NCBI RefSeq assembly: GCF_025602895.1
Contig: NW_026516205.1
Coordinates: forward strand, 1,054,001 to 1,118,000
Length of the DNA stretch: 64,000 nt
Direction of reading: 5' to 3'
From: Polychytrium aggregatum
Taxonomy: Eukaryota; Chytridiomycota; Chytridiomycetes; Polychytriales
The translations under genes and the position numbers were made by a program. Below the pieces are notes generated by a model. The model ran no database searches and was not told the DNA's origin. It saw nothing but the letters and a program-made list of their open reading frames with translations. This document shows, one piece after another, positions 23,505-34,900 of the stretch (positions within the stretch are counted from its first letter, which is position 1; each line of letters starts with the position of its first letter).

Positions 23505-25048
23505 TCATGAGATGAACGGTATCAGACAGGTGCGGTCTGTCGGGTATCCGTTCGTGACATAGTTTCGATACCAGTTCCGGGTCTGGTAGGCTCGGCCGTA
23601 CATGCTCAGTCCAATGTAGAGCGTCTGCCCATAGACGGTGGGTCGGTGGGCAATCATCGAGAAACCCAACCAGCTCAGGAGCTCGAAAAAGTAATGCGGG
23701 CACGTCGTGTACACAAACAGCCCGCCCTTGGGTATCCGGTATGGCCGACTTCGGTTCTGGCTCGGCGAAGGCTCTGGATGTTTTATGCGCATTGTCGGAT
23801 TAGTATTCCTTCAGATGAGCAGCTCGTTTAGGATATTCATCGGCCGCGTGGCCGTCGGCTCCCTTCTGCCAGCGAGGCAGTGCCTTTGGAGCCCATGAGC
23901 GTCGTACGAGCCGAGCTTTGAAGCAGCCACTCACGATCGTATCGTCTCGATCGAGGACAACCATGCGCTGCGCTTGTGTCGATCGAACTCAGCAGCACCT
24001 TGCCGTGCGATCCGCCCGATCTTCCTCTCCTCGGCTCCAACGCGGCACTTACCATGTTTCCGCCGCCGAAGCTTGGCAAGCAGGCGGTGATGATAGATTC
24101 CCGCGCCCAGGGCAAAGGCTACCAGCGGTGTCGGGAAAACGAGCTCAATCAAGTTGCCGTCGCGATCGCCGTCGAGACACAGGACGCTGTAGCAGTTGAA
24201 TCCCGCGAGAATGATCTGCTCGGAGAGAATAAAGGCCAGGGCGCCTCTGGAGATGGTCGGGTTCGAATGCTTGTCGATGAGCAGGGTCTCAAATAGCCGT
24301 TGGCTGCATTTGACAAAGTGGAACAGGTACGTGACGACATGGTATGGGTAGTGGATCGTGCCCAGGGCAAGATAGGCGAACGTCACAAAGCCCAGGGTGA
24401 ACAGATGCACCAGGATGAGCGATCGGCGTGTTGGCAGCTGCTTGGTCTGGACCATGAACTTGTACCGGAACTTTGAGTAAGGGGCCTTGACGGGTGGACC
24501 AAAGCATTGGCCATGTGTCGGCCAGCGCACAGGCAGCGTATCAGAGGCATGTGATAGTGTCGTCGAGAAGTTTGGGGGATGTCGAGAGCGTTGGGGATGT
24601 CGAGCGCCAAGATGTGGGGATGCGCAGAATTGGAAAGCTGGCGTTAGGCATGTGCTGGGGGGGGGGAAGAAGTGCGCCATTGAGCAGCGCATGCCCGCAA
24701 GGGTCCCGAAAGCGACTCTGACAGGGTATCCGGGCAAAAGTGTCCCTGGCGATCCAGCGCAGCTGCTTGGCCAGTCGTATCGGGCAAACCCAAGATCAGC
24801 AGCAATGGAATAGTGCCAGCCGCCCATCCGACGGCGTCGCAGCATCCAACAAGCGCTGCCCTACATACGTTGAACTTGCCGCTATACTCCATGTATCCGG
24901 CGACGAGGCCCACCAGCAGAAACAGGACAAAGAACATGGGTTCCGACACTCGTCCGTTCCAGGGATCTCTGCTCATCCAGGCCTTGATCAGCTGCCGCGA
25001 CTGCTCGTTCAGTACAGGCGAGCTGTAGTCGAGTGTGTGGTCGTGCAT
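23505..25048 (-). CDS. Steroid 5-alpha-reductase-type membrane enzyme
   Basis: Membrane reductase of the SRD5A/TECR superfamily, which reduces double bonds in steroids, enoyl-CoAs or polyprenols with NADPH in the endoplasmic reticulum. Exons 24869-25048, 24053-24485 and 23505-23773 fit in phase to 293 residues, a normal length. The C-terminal half carries the family signatures: IYHHRLLAKLRRRKH, RIPKGGLFVYTTCPHYFFE, ELLSWLGFSM, RNWYRNYV and the ending LIPFIS. Several hydrophobic segments precede them. The branch sequence TACTAAT lies before the last exon. The second exon's 5' edge is uncertain, and the first intron (24486-24868) may hide another short exon. Substrate cannot be told from the sequence. 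Confidence 0.75.
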
Positions 25049-25967
25049 TGCCCGCTGCGCTGTCCGGCTCTGCGGGCCAGTGAGGAAAGCGATCGGCGGC
25101 GTTTGTGGCTCGGCGGTGCGTTTGTGCTTGGCGATGTCTCTCTGGCTTTGCTGGCCGAGGGGAAGCGTCGATCGAAGCAGGGTCGAGACGGCGACAGCGA
25201 TTCGGACCGGCGCCTATGTGCAAACGCTGAGGGCGAGCCGGGGCGTGGACTGCGGGTGGAGTGGGCTCGACGGAGACGGACCAGGGCCAGCAGGCGATCG
25301 GCGAGGGTAGTCCGGCACGGCTGACGATATCGGGGTTGGGAATCTGTCCAGCCGAACGAGCGATACGACGAAAGTCAAGTCGGCCAAGACCTGGACTGGC
25401 GAGACCCCCTCGGGCGAGAAGGCGCAGGGCAGCGGCATAGCAGGGAGCAGCCACAGAAACTGTTGCTGCGCAGGCGCGGCGAGAGCAGACGCGCACCGAG
25501 GTGCCCGCCGAGAGCACCACCGAGAGCCGCTCGGTGAGAAGAAAAAATGTGCGAAGAGCCATGTCGCACAACACGATCTCGTGCGACCGTGACTCCCGTG
25601 AGCCGCCCCGGATTCGCCCGGTTTCATGTGCTGCAGCACAGCCGAGGGTGCATGGACGACAGCACGGATACATGGACGGCAGCACGGATGCATAGACGAC
25701 AGCACGGATGAATGCGCAGTGTCGGGCGAGAGGATGTGCGAGCTTTGCATCCGGACGATCGCCGCCGTTGGCCAAGCCGGGGTTCACGGCGGTGCTGAGC
25801 GGCATTGCTCCTGGCCATGGCCGCCCCGCTCGCTGGGCGGGAAACTACTGCCGCCCAACTCTGTCGAGGACTTGCGGCAACGACTTTCGTCGGGGCCTGG
25901 ACTGGGCTTTACTGGAATCCCACATCCGTCTTCCGTGTCGGCCGCTCTTGGGGTTTCGCAATCCGCA
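25049..25967. other. Divergent promoter region
   Basis: Between the reductase gene (-) and the CatSper-like gene (+). GC-rich, with a short tandem GGACGACAGCACGGATACAT-type repeat at about 25652-25710. Long open frames on the minus strand look compositional only. Confidence 0.4.
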
Positions 25968-28900
25968 ATGTCGTTTGCACGGAGAGGGGCCCCTGAAAAT
26001 GGTACGTCCCGTCCAACGCCCCATGCCTCTCGCTCAAGCGCTCCGCGTCCGACTCAGTCTGATTTCCCTCTGTCTCTGGTGGCCGATGGACAGCGTTCCA
26101 CGACCTCTCAAAGCGAAGCACAATCTTCCGATCCAAGTTGATCGAGGAGTTCCAGCTCCTCGACAACATCTCCAATTCCTCGGCTGGAGGACGCGCTCCG
26201 ACACATACTTCGAGAGATATTGCCGGTACTGTTCCGCGACTATGTGGATCCCGAAGATGGCCCATCCGAACCCATCCATGGCAGTGATCGCCAGAGTCGC
26301 TCATGTCCCTCGCGTCTCCCCCCCCCATGTGTTTCTTATGGATCTGCACTTCCAAGCACAGACCCGAAGGCGCGCAAGCTCATTCTGCTGGAGGACCCAT
26401 ACCAATGCATCAAATTCCAGGTGCGGTGCGGTGCGCACCCAGATGCTCGTCGATGACAATGGCTGCTATCTACCGTCCTCATTCGTCCTGGAATCCCCAC
26501 CTCCCTTCCGGAATGCACCGTTGATGCTGATTCAGCACCTTGGCTCCATCGCTTACCACACCCTATCGCCTCAATCGCATCGATATTATCGAAACGGCTG
26601 GACTCGCTCGTGTCGTGCCATGGCCACCAGCCTTTCAAGCGCACCCAGCTTACCGATGAATTTGCCCTCACCGATCGCCGCCTGACTCGCACGAGAAACC
26701 GGCGCATCGTTCCCATCGGGGCATGGGCAGGATGGATCACCCACCGTGAGTAGGAGCCCGGCACGAATTCGATGCGCCGGATGACGCACCGAATTCGTGC
26801 CTGTGAAGCCTATCGACCGCCTTGCATCCACCAGAACACTGACTTGCTCATCAACGTGTCACTGCGGCGTCAGACAAGTGGTTCGAAGGATTCATGCTCG
26901 TCGTCATCGTCTCGAACTCGGTGATGCTCGGTGTCCACGCCGGTAAGGAAATGCATCTGAGACGATCCAGCCGCCGATCCAGCCGCCGATCCAGCCGCCG
27001 ATCCAGCCGCCGATCCAGCCGCACATGCCTCATTCCCGTCAAATCGACCACACATCCTCGACTCGACTCAGCCGACACTCACCACCATCCGCTCCCGTTT
27101 GCAAGAGCTCGCCGGAACCCAGGAGTCGTACTGGTTTCTGTTTCAGTTCATCAAGATCTTTGACGACTTTTGCCTGCTCATGTTTGTGCTCGAGATTGTG
27201 CTCAAGTGGATGGATAGCTTCTGGAACTTTTGGAAGGACGGCTGGAACATTGCCGATTTTGCTATCACCGTCCTGGTACGCTCACTGAAGTTCCGGCCAC
27301 ACTTCCCGACCTCGCCTCGCTTCGTCGCACCCCACATCCGCTGTTACCGGGAGAGCAGAGACACGAGGCTTATCGGTCATGGGTTGCATTGCACCAGTCG
27401 GCCATTCCAGAGCTCGTCGACTTGACCGGCACCGTGGGGTCCAACTCATCAATCTCCAAAATCCTCAACGAGATGGGCACCCTCCGAATCCTCCGGGCAC
27501 TGAAAATGGTGGCGCGCTTTGGCACACTCAAGATCATTGTCATGACCATCATCCAGGCATTCCAGGTTCGTCGCTATTTCGGATGATCGGAATGTCCTTG
27601 GTGCGGGGACAAAACGCAATCGGCACTCGCTTGTAGTCATGGAAGGTGGACGTGAGCATTTGGTTGCATCACATGGCCTCCTCCCTCCCCCTCAACAATC
27701 AGTCCTGCTGATAGGCCATCTATTCCATTCCCATGCAGTCGATGGCGATGATCATGCTTCTCGTTGGCTTGGTTGCATACATGTACGCAGTCATCGGCAT
27801 TCACCTGTACGCGGGCAGCGACACGCCCAACAACACTTCGCCGTTTGCAAATGCCTTCGTGTAAGTGCTCGCCCGAAATCGCCGTATGTCCACGAATGGA
27901 TGGATGAGCTTTGTCCAATCCAATCCAATCCAATCCAGTCCACTCGCTTGCGCTTGGCACCATGAATCCATGCCTCTGCCGAGTCTGACCACCTCCTTGT
28001 GTGCATGTGTACATTTCCGTTGATGTTTCTGGCGGTTTCAAATGGCAGCAACGTCGAGTCATCCATGCGGACGCTCTTCCAGCTGATCACCCTGGATTCA
28101 TGGGATCCCATCAATCGATATCTGGCGACCGTCGCCGATCCCGTGATATCGCAGATATTTGTGATATCGTGGGTTTGGCTTGGGGCCTTCATTTTCCGCA
28201 ACATTTTTGTTGGCGTCATGGGTCAGTATATCGAATCGGCGCCGTGTCGAGTTGTGATGCAGACTCCAGCGCGAGTGGGCTTGGACAGGCGAAGTTTGAT
28301 GTCGACGAGTTCGAAGAGCCAGCTGTTGCTCCGCACTGACAATATCAATTCCCCTTTGATACTTTGGACTTTGATCTATCTATGTATCGTTGTTGCAAAA
28401 CCACTCATGGCATGGTCGTAACAGTTCACAACTTTGATAAAATCAGCGACAAACTCAAGTCTGAGCGCGAGGAAATGAGTCGATTGAAGAAATACGAGAA
28501 AATGAGACGAAAACTCAACAAAGAACTTGAGATTCAGGGCAATCTGCAACGAGTCGGGTAAAAATGGGAGAGGGAGTGTGGCAAGTGACCGGGAGGGGCT
28601 GCCAAGGGCAAGCGCCATCGTCTATACAATCCACCGGCTTGCTCGCGAGGAATGCCGGCGTTTGGGCTTGGCATCCAGCGTCTGACTATACCTTATCGTC
28701 GCGTAGGACTACCACGGAGCCCATCCGAGAGAGCGGACTGGAGCATCTGCCAAAGTCAGTTTCCTTGGCTCGGCAATGTCGAGATGGCCTATGCAAACGA
28801 CGCAAGCGTTGCGGTCAAAGTCTATGGAATCCACATGCAGCGCGGTACTCAGATCGAGCGTTTGCTGCGTGGTGATGACTAACGCCTGGTCCTTTGATAT

Positions 28901-29431
28901 CGGATCCTCCTCAGGAGCGACCAAGTGATGCAGAGTATCCAAAAGCTGCTCCTGACAAACCAGGAGATTTCCGAGGGGTGGGAAAAGACCGTCCAGGAAA
29001 CGCTGCGTGCCATGACGGCCATTCCCACGGAGACCATGTGGTCGAGAGACACGCTGTTCAAGGTGCGGATGCTACAGTCCACCAAGATCCCCTTGGCGTC
29101 GTTGCTTGACTAACGCATTCCGGCCCGTATAGTACTTTCAAATCATGGAGACATTGCAGGTATGCTCTACTGTCCTACATTCAGTGCAACAACACGCAAC
29201 CGTGGCTACAACATGGCAGAACATACAGCGATCCTCACAGCCTGTTGTGTCTCCCTTGTTCCAACAGGAAAACATGCGGGAGTATCAAGAACTGCAGATG
29301 ATGGCAGGTACGGCTATCGAGTGAGCTCAGATGGCTGGAGTCGATGTCTTTGACTCGGCCGAGACACTTTGTTGCTGATATGCGCAATCTCGCCCACAGC
29401 CTGGCTCCTCATGGAAATGCACGACACCTGA
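25968..29431 (+). CDS. CATSPER2: CatSper2-like voltage-gated calcium channel
   Basis: Single-domain six-transmembrane cation channel subunit; CatSper channels carry alkalinisation-gated calcium into flagella. Solid exons in phase are 26631-26745, 26874-26942, 27106-27275, 27398-27565, 27739-27860, 28049-28221, 28425-28557, 28915-29062, 29133-29159, 29268-29307 and 29400-29431 (398 residues). They contain S1 (KWFEGFMLVVIVSNS), S3 (WNIADFAITVL), the S4 sensor LRILRALKMVARF, the pore TLDSW matching the TxDxW rule, S6 (FRNIFVGVM), a coiled coil, and the CatSper2-type tail DTLFKYFQIMETLQENMREY. The N-terminus probably starts at 25968 (MSFARRG, exon to 26001, then 26094 onward with RSKLIEEFQLLDNIS). 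Its path between 26094 and 26631 is unresolved and changes frame near 26170. Confidence 0.88.
26958..27022 (+). repeat. 12-base minisatellite in a CatSper2 intron
   Basis: Five to six near-perfect copies of CGATCCAGCCGC in the intron between the S1 exon and the following exon. Confidence 0.9.
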
Positions 29432-30561
29432 AGCACGATGTGCGGCACTCCGCCCATGAGCTGAAGCCAAAGGAGGAAAACACCCTCGCTTGGCTATTGC
29501 GGTGCACCAAATGGCGATTTCGTTCGCCGACATGGGCATCCACGTCTTGTTTTGGACCAGATTCGTTTGCTACAGCGGCGCTTCGTTACAGCTGTGTCGC
29601 CTCGCTCACCAAAGTGTGCACCCAGGATACAGCCAGTACAATGCGCAACGGGGCAGTGTGCCCCCGAGTGTCCTTGGCATCAACCGCTGCTTGTTGGTTT
29701 TGGAAGCGCTGGCTGAATATATCCGTCTGATCTCCTGTGGCGATGATCGAACGGCATTGACGTCGCGATGCGTGGGGTGTAGTTCATTCATTCGATGTAG
29801 GAGGATGGTGCGTACACTCGGCCACCTGGACAGCTACATGGGCGCTGAGAGCGCACTGTTTAGTCGTGACCCAGGTCCCAGAATGAAGCGACAGCCCACC
29901 TCATTGAATCCTCGCCCCACTCGCGACGGCGGGCTGCGTTGTCGAGAACATGATTGGGACAGCTCGCTTCATTGTCCCCTCCGCGAACGCCAGCCCCGGT
30001 TCTACTCAAGGAGCCGGCTTTCTCTGCGACGGAAAGATGCATTCCGGCACCGGCCTCTATCCATTGTCCCGGCTTCGAATTATGAGTCACTGGGTCTCCT
30101 CGCAGGCCACATCACTTCCGGCCTCCTTCTGCCGCCTTTTGATATCCTCCAAGCCCAGCTCGCATCACTGATCCTGTCACCAAGCCCCTGCTGGTATCTT
30201 GCTGGTGTTGCACCAGTGTCTTGCCCTGCATGAGATGGCTGTACCAGGAGCAAACCATCTCCGGCATCTTCCCGGTCATCCCGCCGGCCATCTTGGACAC
30301 CCTTGCTCCACCGGTATTTGCTCGCCAAACGCACGATGCTCCAAAGTCGAATCGCCGCACACAATACCTCAACCGCAGACCACTGATCACAGTCTTTGGA
30401 TGCGCACCGCCCAGCAGCTCAGTCACCGTACCCGCCGTGCTGTGCGGCTGCCGAAGGTCCGGGATACTTTGATCGACCTCAGGTCAGTCCATGCGGCTCC
30501 CACGGTGTTGTACTTGCCAATGGCGCTCATGTTTCTAACGAGCAATGCTTTCCCTGACCAG
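29432..30561. other. Region between CatSper2-like gene and next gene
   Basis: No complete gene recognised. The last 100-300 bases probably contain the 5' exon or exons of the following gene: an exon ending ...FDRPQ at 30482, with donor GTCAGT, would join in phase to the exon starting at 30562. Confidence 0.4.
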
Positions 30562-31454
30562 GAGACCGAGATGCCGTGGCCACTGACCCATCCCGACCAG
30601 ATATACCGCAATCACCCGCCGCGCTTCATCGACACATCACTTTGTTCAGCCCAGCAGTATCCTGTCCTTGAGTACGACCCGTACCTCGTCCCCGACGAGT
30701 ATTCTCAATACCTCCGACATCCTGGTCCGACTTATCCGACTGTGGGCGCCAGTGACCCATACTACTCGGCTCGCGGAGATATGCCATTCTGGCTGGAGAT
30801 TCCTCCTGAGCCTGTTCGATCCTTTGAGCGGCATAGGGACCGTGAATTCCGGTTTGGATACGACTTGCCGCCACCGCCGCATCCGCAGCGAGCCTCCAGA
30901 ACTCGGCACCCTGCTGCCGAGAGTCTCTCCGGGCCCCATAACCTCCCCGAGATTTCCTTTGCCGAGTCGGCCCGACTGGCTCGCCGCAGCTTGCGCATCC
31001 ACTCGCGACCTCTGAATCAGCCCGACCACAAGGAGGCCCTGACAACGCGCGAGCGATACATGTCTTCCAAGGTCCTGGCCTCCACCAAGGACGGGGCAAA
31101 CATCGACTATCTTCCGTACTCGTTCCAGGACTGGCTCAAGCTCAAACAGCGAGATGGGCAGATGAAGCTCGGCGGTCTTGGACCAAACGAGAACGACAAG
31201 TGGCTAGAGAGCGTAAGTGTTTCGTGTGTCCAGCTACCAGAGCAGCAGCATGGCATGGGCGAGACTTGAGATGCTCAGCGGCCGGTCCATTCGCCACATA
31301 AGCGAGCGGAGGCACTGGAGCAGTCACAATCGCAGTTGCTAGCCTCAGTCTAGGTCGCTTTGCGCCAGCCTTGGATACGATCATCATCATCACACACTCT
31401 GCTATATCCGGACAGAACAAACGAAACACTCGAATCCAAGCCTATGTGCAATCG
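30562..31454 (+). CDS. LGGLGP-motif protein, possibly ciliary (partial model)
   Basis: Two exons are clear: 30562-31212 and 31416-31454, joined in phase. The first exon is Pro/Tyr/Arg-rich (DPYLVPDEYSQYLRHP, DLPPPPHP) and ends with YLPYSFQDWLKLKQ followed by MKLGGLGPNENDKW. The second adds a short basic helix, NKRNTRIQAYVQS. From memory this C-terminal pattern (PYT/S..D..L...LGGLGP) resembles ciliary proteins such as the JHY family, but I could not verify it. Directly downstream of a CatSper gene, a role in the zoospore flagellum is a reasonable inference. The start codon and the 3' end beyond 31454 are not resolved. Confidence 0.5.
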
Positions 31455-31729
31455 GTAAGACCAGTACCATTGTGATCACACACGAATGCCAGGCTCGTTG
31501 AAATGTGACGCCATACACTGATAATCGCCATTATGTGTATGATCCAACGATCCGCAATGGTGCGACTTCCAGCTCCCGTTAGTGACGGGCGAGCAGCATT
31601 CCGGGTCGGGTCTTGGCCATCGGTCCCAGAGCATCTCGCGCAGCTCGCACAATACCAAGGGCTGACCCACAGCGTCTCTGGATTCACGGGATTGAATACA
31701 CTTTGCCATTCCTGTGAGCTTGTCATCGA

Positions 31730-31763
31730 GACATTGGGACATTGGGACATTGGGACATTGGGA
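31730..31763 (+). repeat. ACATTGGG tandem repeat
   Basis: Four copies of the 8-base unit ACATTGGG between the LGGLGP-motif gene and the helical-repeat gene. Confidence 0.9.
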
Positions 31764-31989
31764 TGAAAGGGGCAGCCGCTGGACATCCACGTGATCGAGA
31801 CGATCCATGAGTGCGGTGCATGCACTCGGCCATCAGGATAGCTCCATGGATGGACTCCCATATCAAGATAGTCAAGTCATTCGGGTGACTTGGCCTCCAG
31901 TCTCCCTGGACACGCCGTTTGGTCATGGTAGCGATGGGCGGGTGCGTGCTTTCAAGGCCCAGAAAACAGCGACGGGGGTTTCGTTTTGA

Positions 31990-34900
31990 CCGCGCTGCAA
32001 ACGTCGCCCTGGATCTTTCGTCGCCGCTGGCGGCCCTGCTCGAGATGACACCAGCATCGATACAAAGCGGGCCATCTGCCGCCCGTAGCCTTGGCTCCTC
32101 GCTACTGCTGCTCCTCGACGTGCCGGAGTCTGTTCTCAAGAAAGCCTGCTCGAAGCCGCTGTCGCAGCTTGCCCAGTGTGTGTGCCTCTGCATCGACGTC
32201 CGGTGTTGATCTGCTGCCTTCGTACCTGAAACCAGTGTCTCAACTCCATTTGAACACTGTTCGTCAATTCTTCCCTGTTTCCTTGGTCCCCTGTTCCAAT
32301 ATCTCCCTGTCCCCCTGTCCCCCTGTTTCCCTGTTTCCCTGTTTCCCGGACCAGCACCCGTCGTCCATGCCCTGAAGACACTTGACGATCATCTCGGCGG
32401 CCCTCTGGCGGATGCATCAGCATGCCAGACTATCCTATCGCCCCTCAAGGACAAGGTGTGCCAGACCTCCAGCTCATCCCATGTGCCCATCAGCCATCAA
32501 GAGTATTGATGGACTCTGTCGTACACTTGCCGGACTCGGTCCTCCGCCCCGGTGTTGCATTTTCGGTTGTTCCTCGTGGCAATGCGATCAGCGCCATGTC
32601 GCTCTGTGGAAACTCTGCGGACACTCTGCGGCCCTGGCGTTTGACCCAATCGTACCGCCTCGATCACTTTCTCTAGATTCTAGCAAAGTCGGATACTCCA
32701 GCCAAAGCAAGGGCAACGCATGTCCTGCGATGGATTCATCACGAGCAGCATGGCGGGTTGCTGCTCCAGGCTCTCGCGGCGATGCTTTCGCTGGACAAGA
32801 AAACGAAACTTGCAGCAGCCCAGCTGGTCGAGTGTTTGCTGGATCCATGGCCGTCCGTGTTCACCTCGCCTTCAACACCACCATCCATATCGGTGTCGAC
32901 CTCGGAACCAGCATCTCCGCGAGATAGTCGTGAGACGGCATCCATTCAAGTCCTGCGGCTTCTGATCGACATCGTGGAACGGGATGGGTAAGTGCATTCT
33001 GAGGGATTCAAATTCGCTATGGACACCATCTCAACCTCAGTCATGAGCAGCACAATGCCTCTGGTTATTTATAGGTCGATAGATTTCAACCGGCTGGGAG
33101 CAAGCTAAATCAGTTCGATTTCCTTGTCCAGCGTTCAGGACGAGGACGGAGCCATTCTACCGACCAGGCTGACCAGCACAGCGGCTCAGTGCGCCATCGT
33201 CCTATGCGACTATCTGCTGGGACAGACTGAGAGTGCACCAATCGTATCCACAGCCTCGCCGTCGTTGATTCAGCAACTCGAAGATGAAGAGTCTGTGGCC
33301 GTCGATGCACCGATGGTCGAGGATCTACTGGCGGCCATGATCCGGCTGGTAGCCGCACTGGCCCAGGTACGTTTTATCCGATGGCGCCGTCATCTTGACG
33401 CATGGGGTCGCCGGTCTTGATGGCTCGATGCATCCAAACTAACAAACATTCTTCCTGCTCCGGTCTGGGCAATAACAACTGGATGGTCGTGCAATCGCAA
33501 ACCTCGTGGGCGATGCTTGCATTGGGCAGCTCAAGGTTGAAACTTCGCTCCACAAAGGCGCCCTCAAGGTCCTGTCAGGCGTGCTGCAGTCCATGGCACA
33601 TGCTGCTCCGACGAATGGTCCGTTCGAGTCTGTGCAGTTCATCGGTCGTGGAGGGCGGGGGGGGGGCGGATGTGGGAAAGATCGGCAAGGCCACTCGCAT
33701 TCACTGTTGCTGATGTCCTTGCTGTCCTCTCATTCTCCCGTTCTCCCGTATTCCAATCAGCACTCATACCGGATTTGACTCGGATATGGGCGGCGTTCCG
33801 AAAGGGATATGACATCAAAGTATGCACATATGCACCATCCAAGTTTGGCCGGTTCGTGCAGCGAACAATCGACGAGGTGAGTCGTGCGTGGGTCAAGATA
33901 TCGTAGGTCGGCACTGTTGGGTCAAGTCCTGGTCGGTCACCGATGCGTGTCTTGGTGGAGGGAGGGGGACAAGCTTGAGGCCAGTCCATGTATCAATGGA
34001 TGTTGCTGGAAGTATTGCACAGACACGTCGTGCGACTTGTACTTGACGGATGCAACCACCACCTCAGGGAACATCTAAGAGTGGCGACATTTTCTTGTCA
34101 CTTGTGACACTGTCCATGTCTTTCAGCCTGCGAAAGCCGGCCGACCTCGACTCGATTGTTCATCAAGCTGACTCCAAGATCATGGAAACGATATCGCTCT
34201 CGGTATGTGTCATCGTCGATCACTGGATGTGGGTCGCCGGCATCCTATATCGCATTTTGCTGTGGCACCTGAGGACAGGGATGCTCTGTCGCCAAATCGA
34301 CAACGGTTGTCAAACAGCCTATTCGAGCTTGCTTCCAGTATTTCAGAATCAACGGAGAAATGCTGCGATATGCTTCGTGTTCCTCTGTGTCGTATCCTGA
34401 TGTCTCGGCCACCTCTATCGCAACTATTGGAGATTGCTCCTGGATCCTCGTCGACGGTGCGCTCGCTGGGTTTCCACTTGATGAGATTTTGCCTCACACT
34501 CCGCGGAGCCGAGACTCTCGTCTCCGAATCCGAATCGCTCGTTGCCATTCTGGACGAAGCCGACGAGGTCTCAGAAGCAGCCATTGGACTCCTGGCCGAC
34601 TGCGCCTCAAGCCATCCCGAAGCCGTTTTGCCGTTGATATGCGGCCGGATGGACTCGGGTTCCGTCGGCAAGCGCCGCAACGCCTTGCTGGTTTTGGAGG
34701 AAATCGTCTCGATCAACAAAGGCGTGATACAGCACCATCGCCGATCTGGCCTGAGGTAGAGTCGGACTGGTGACCAAGCAGTTGCCACGGGCATGTGTAG
34801 ATAAGCGGCCATCCGGATCGGTGGGTGTGTGCGGGGAAGGATGGAAGGCGGTGCCATCCCAGATGGGTTATCTCCACGCTCATGAGTGTGTTCGGTATTC

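Noticed and set aside
24882-25805. 307-codon minus-strand frame overlapping the reductase start
   Set aside because: It lies in another frame across the reductase first exon and its promoter; the reductase reading has family motifs, this one has none.
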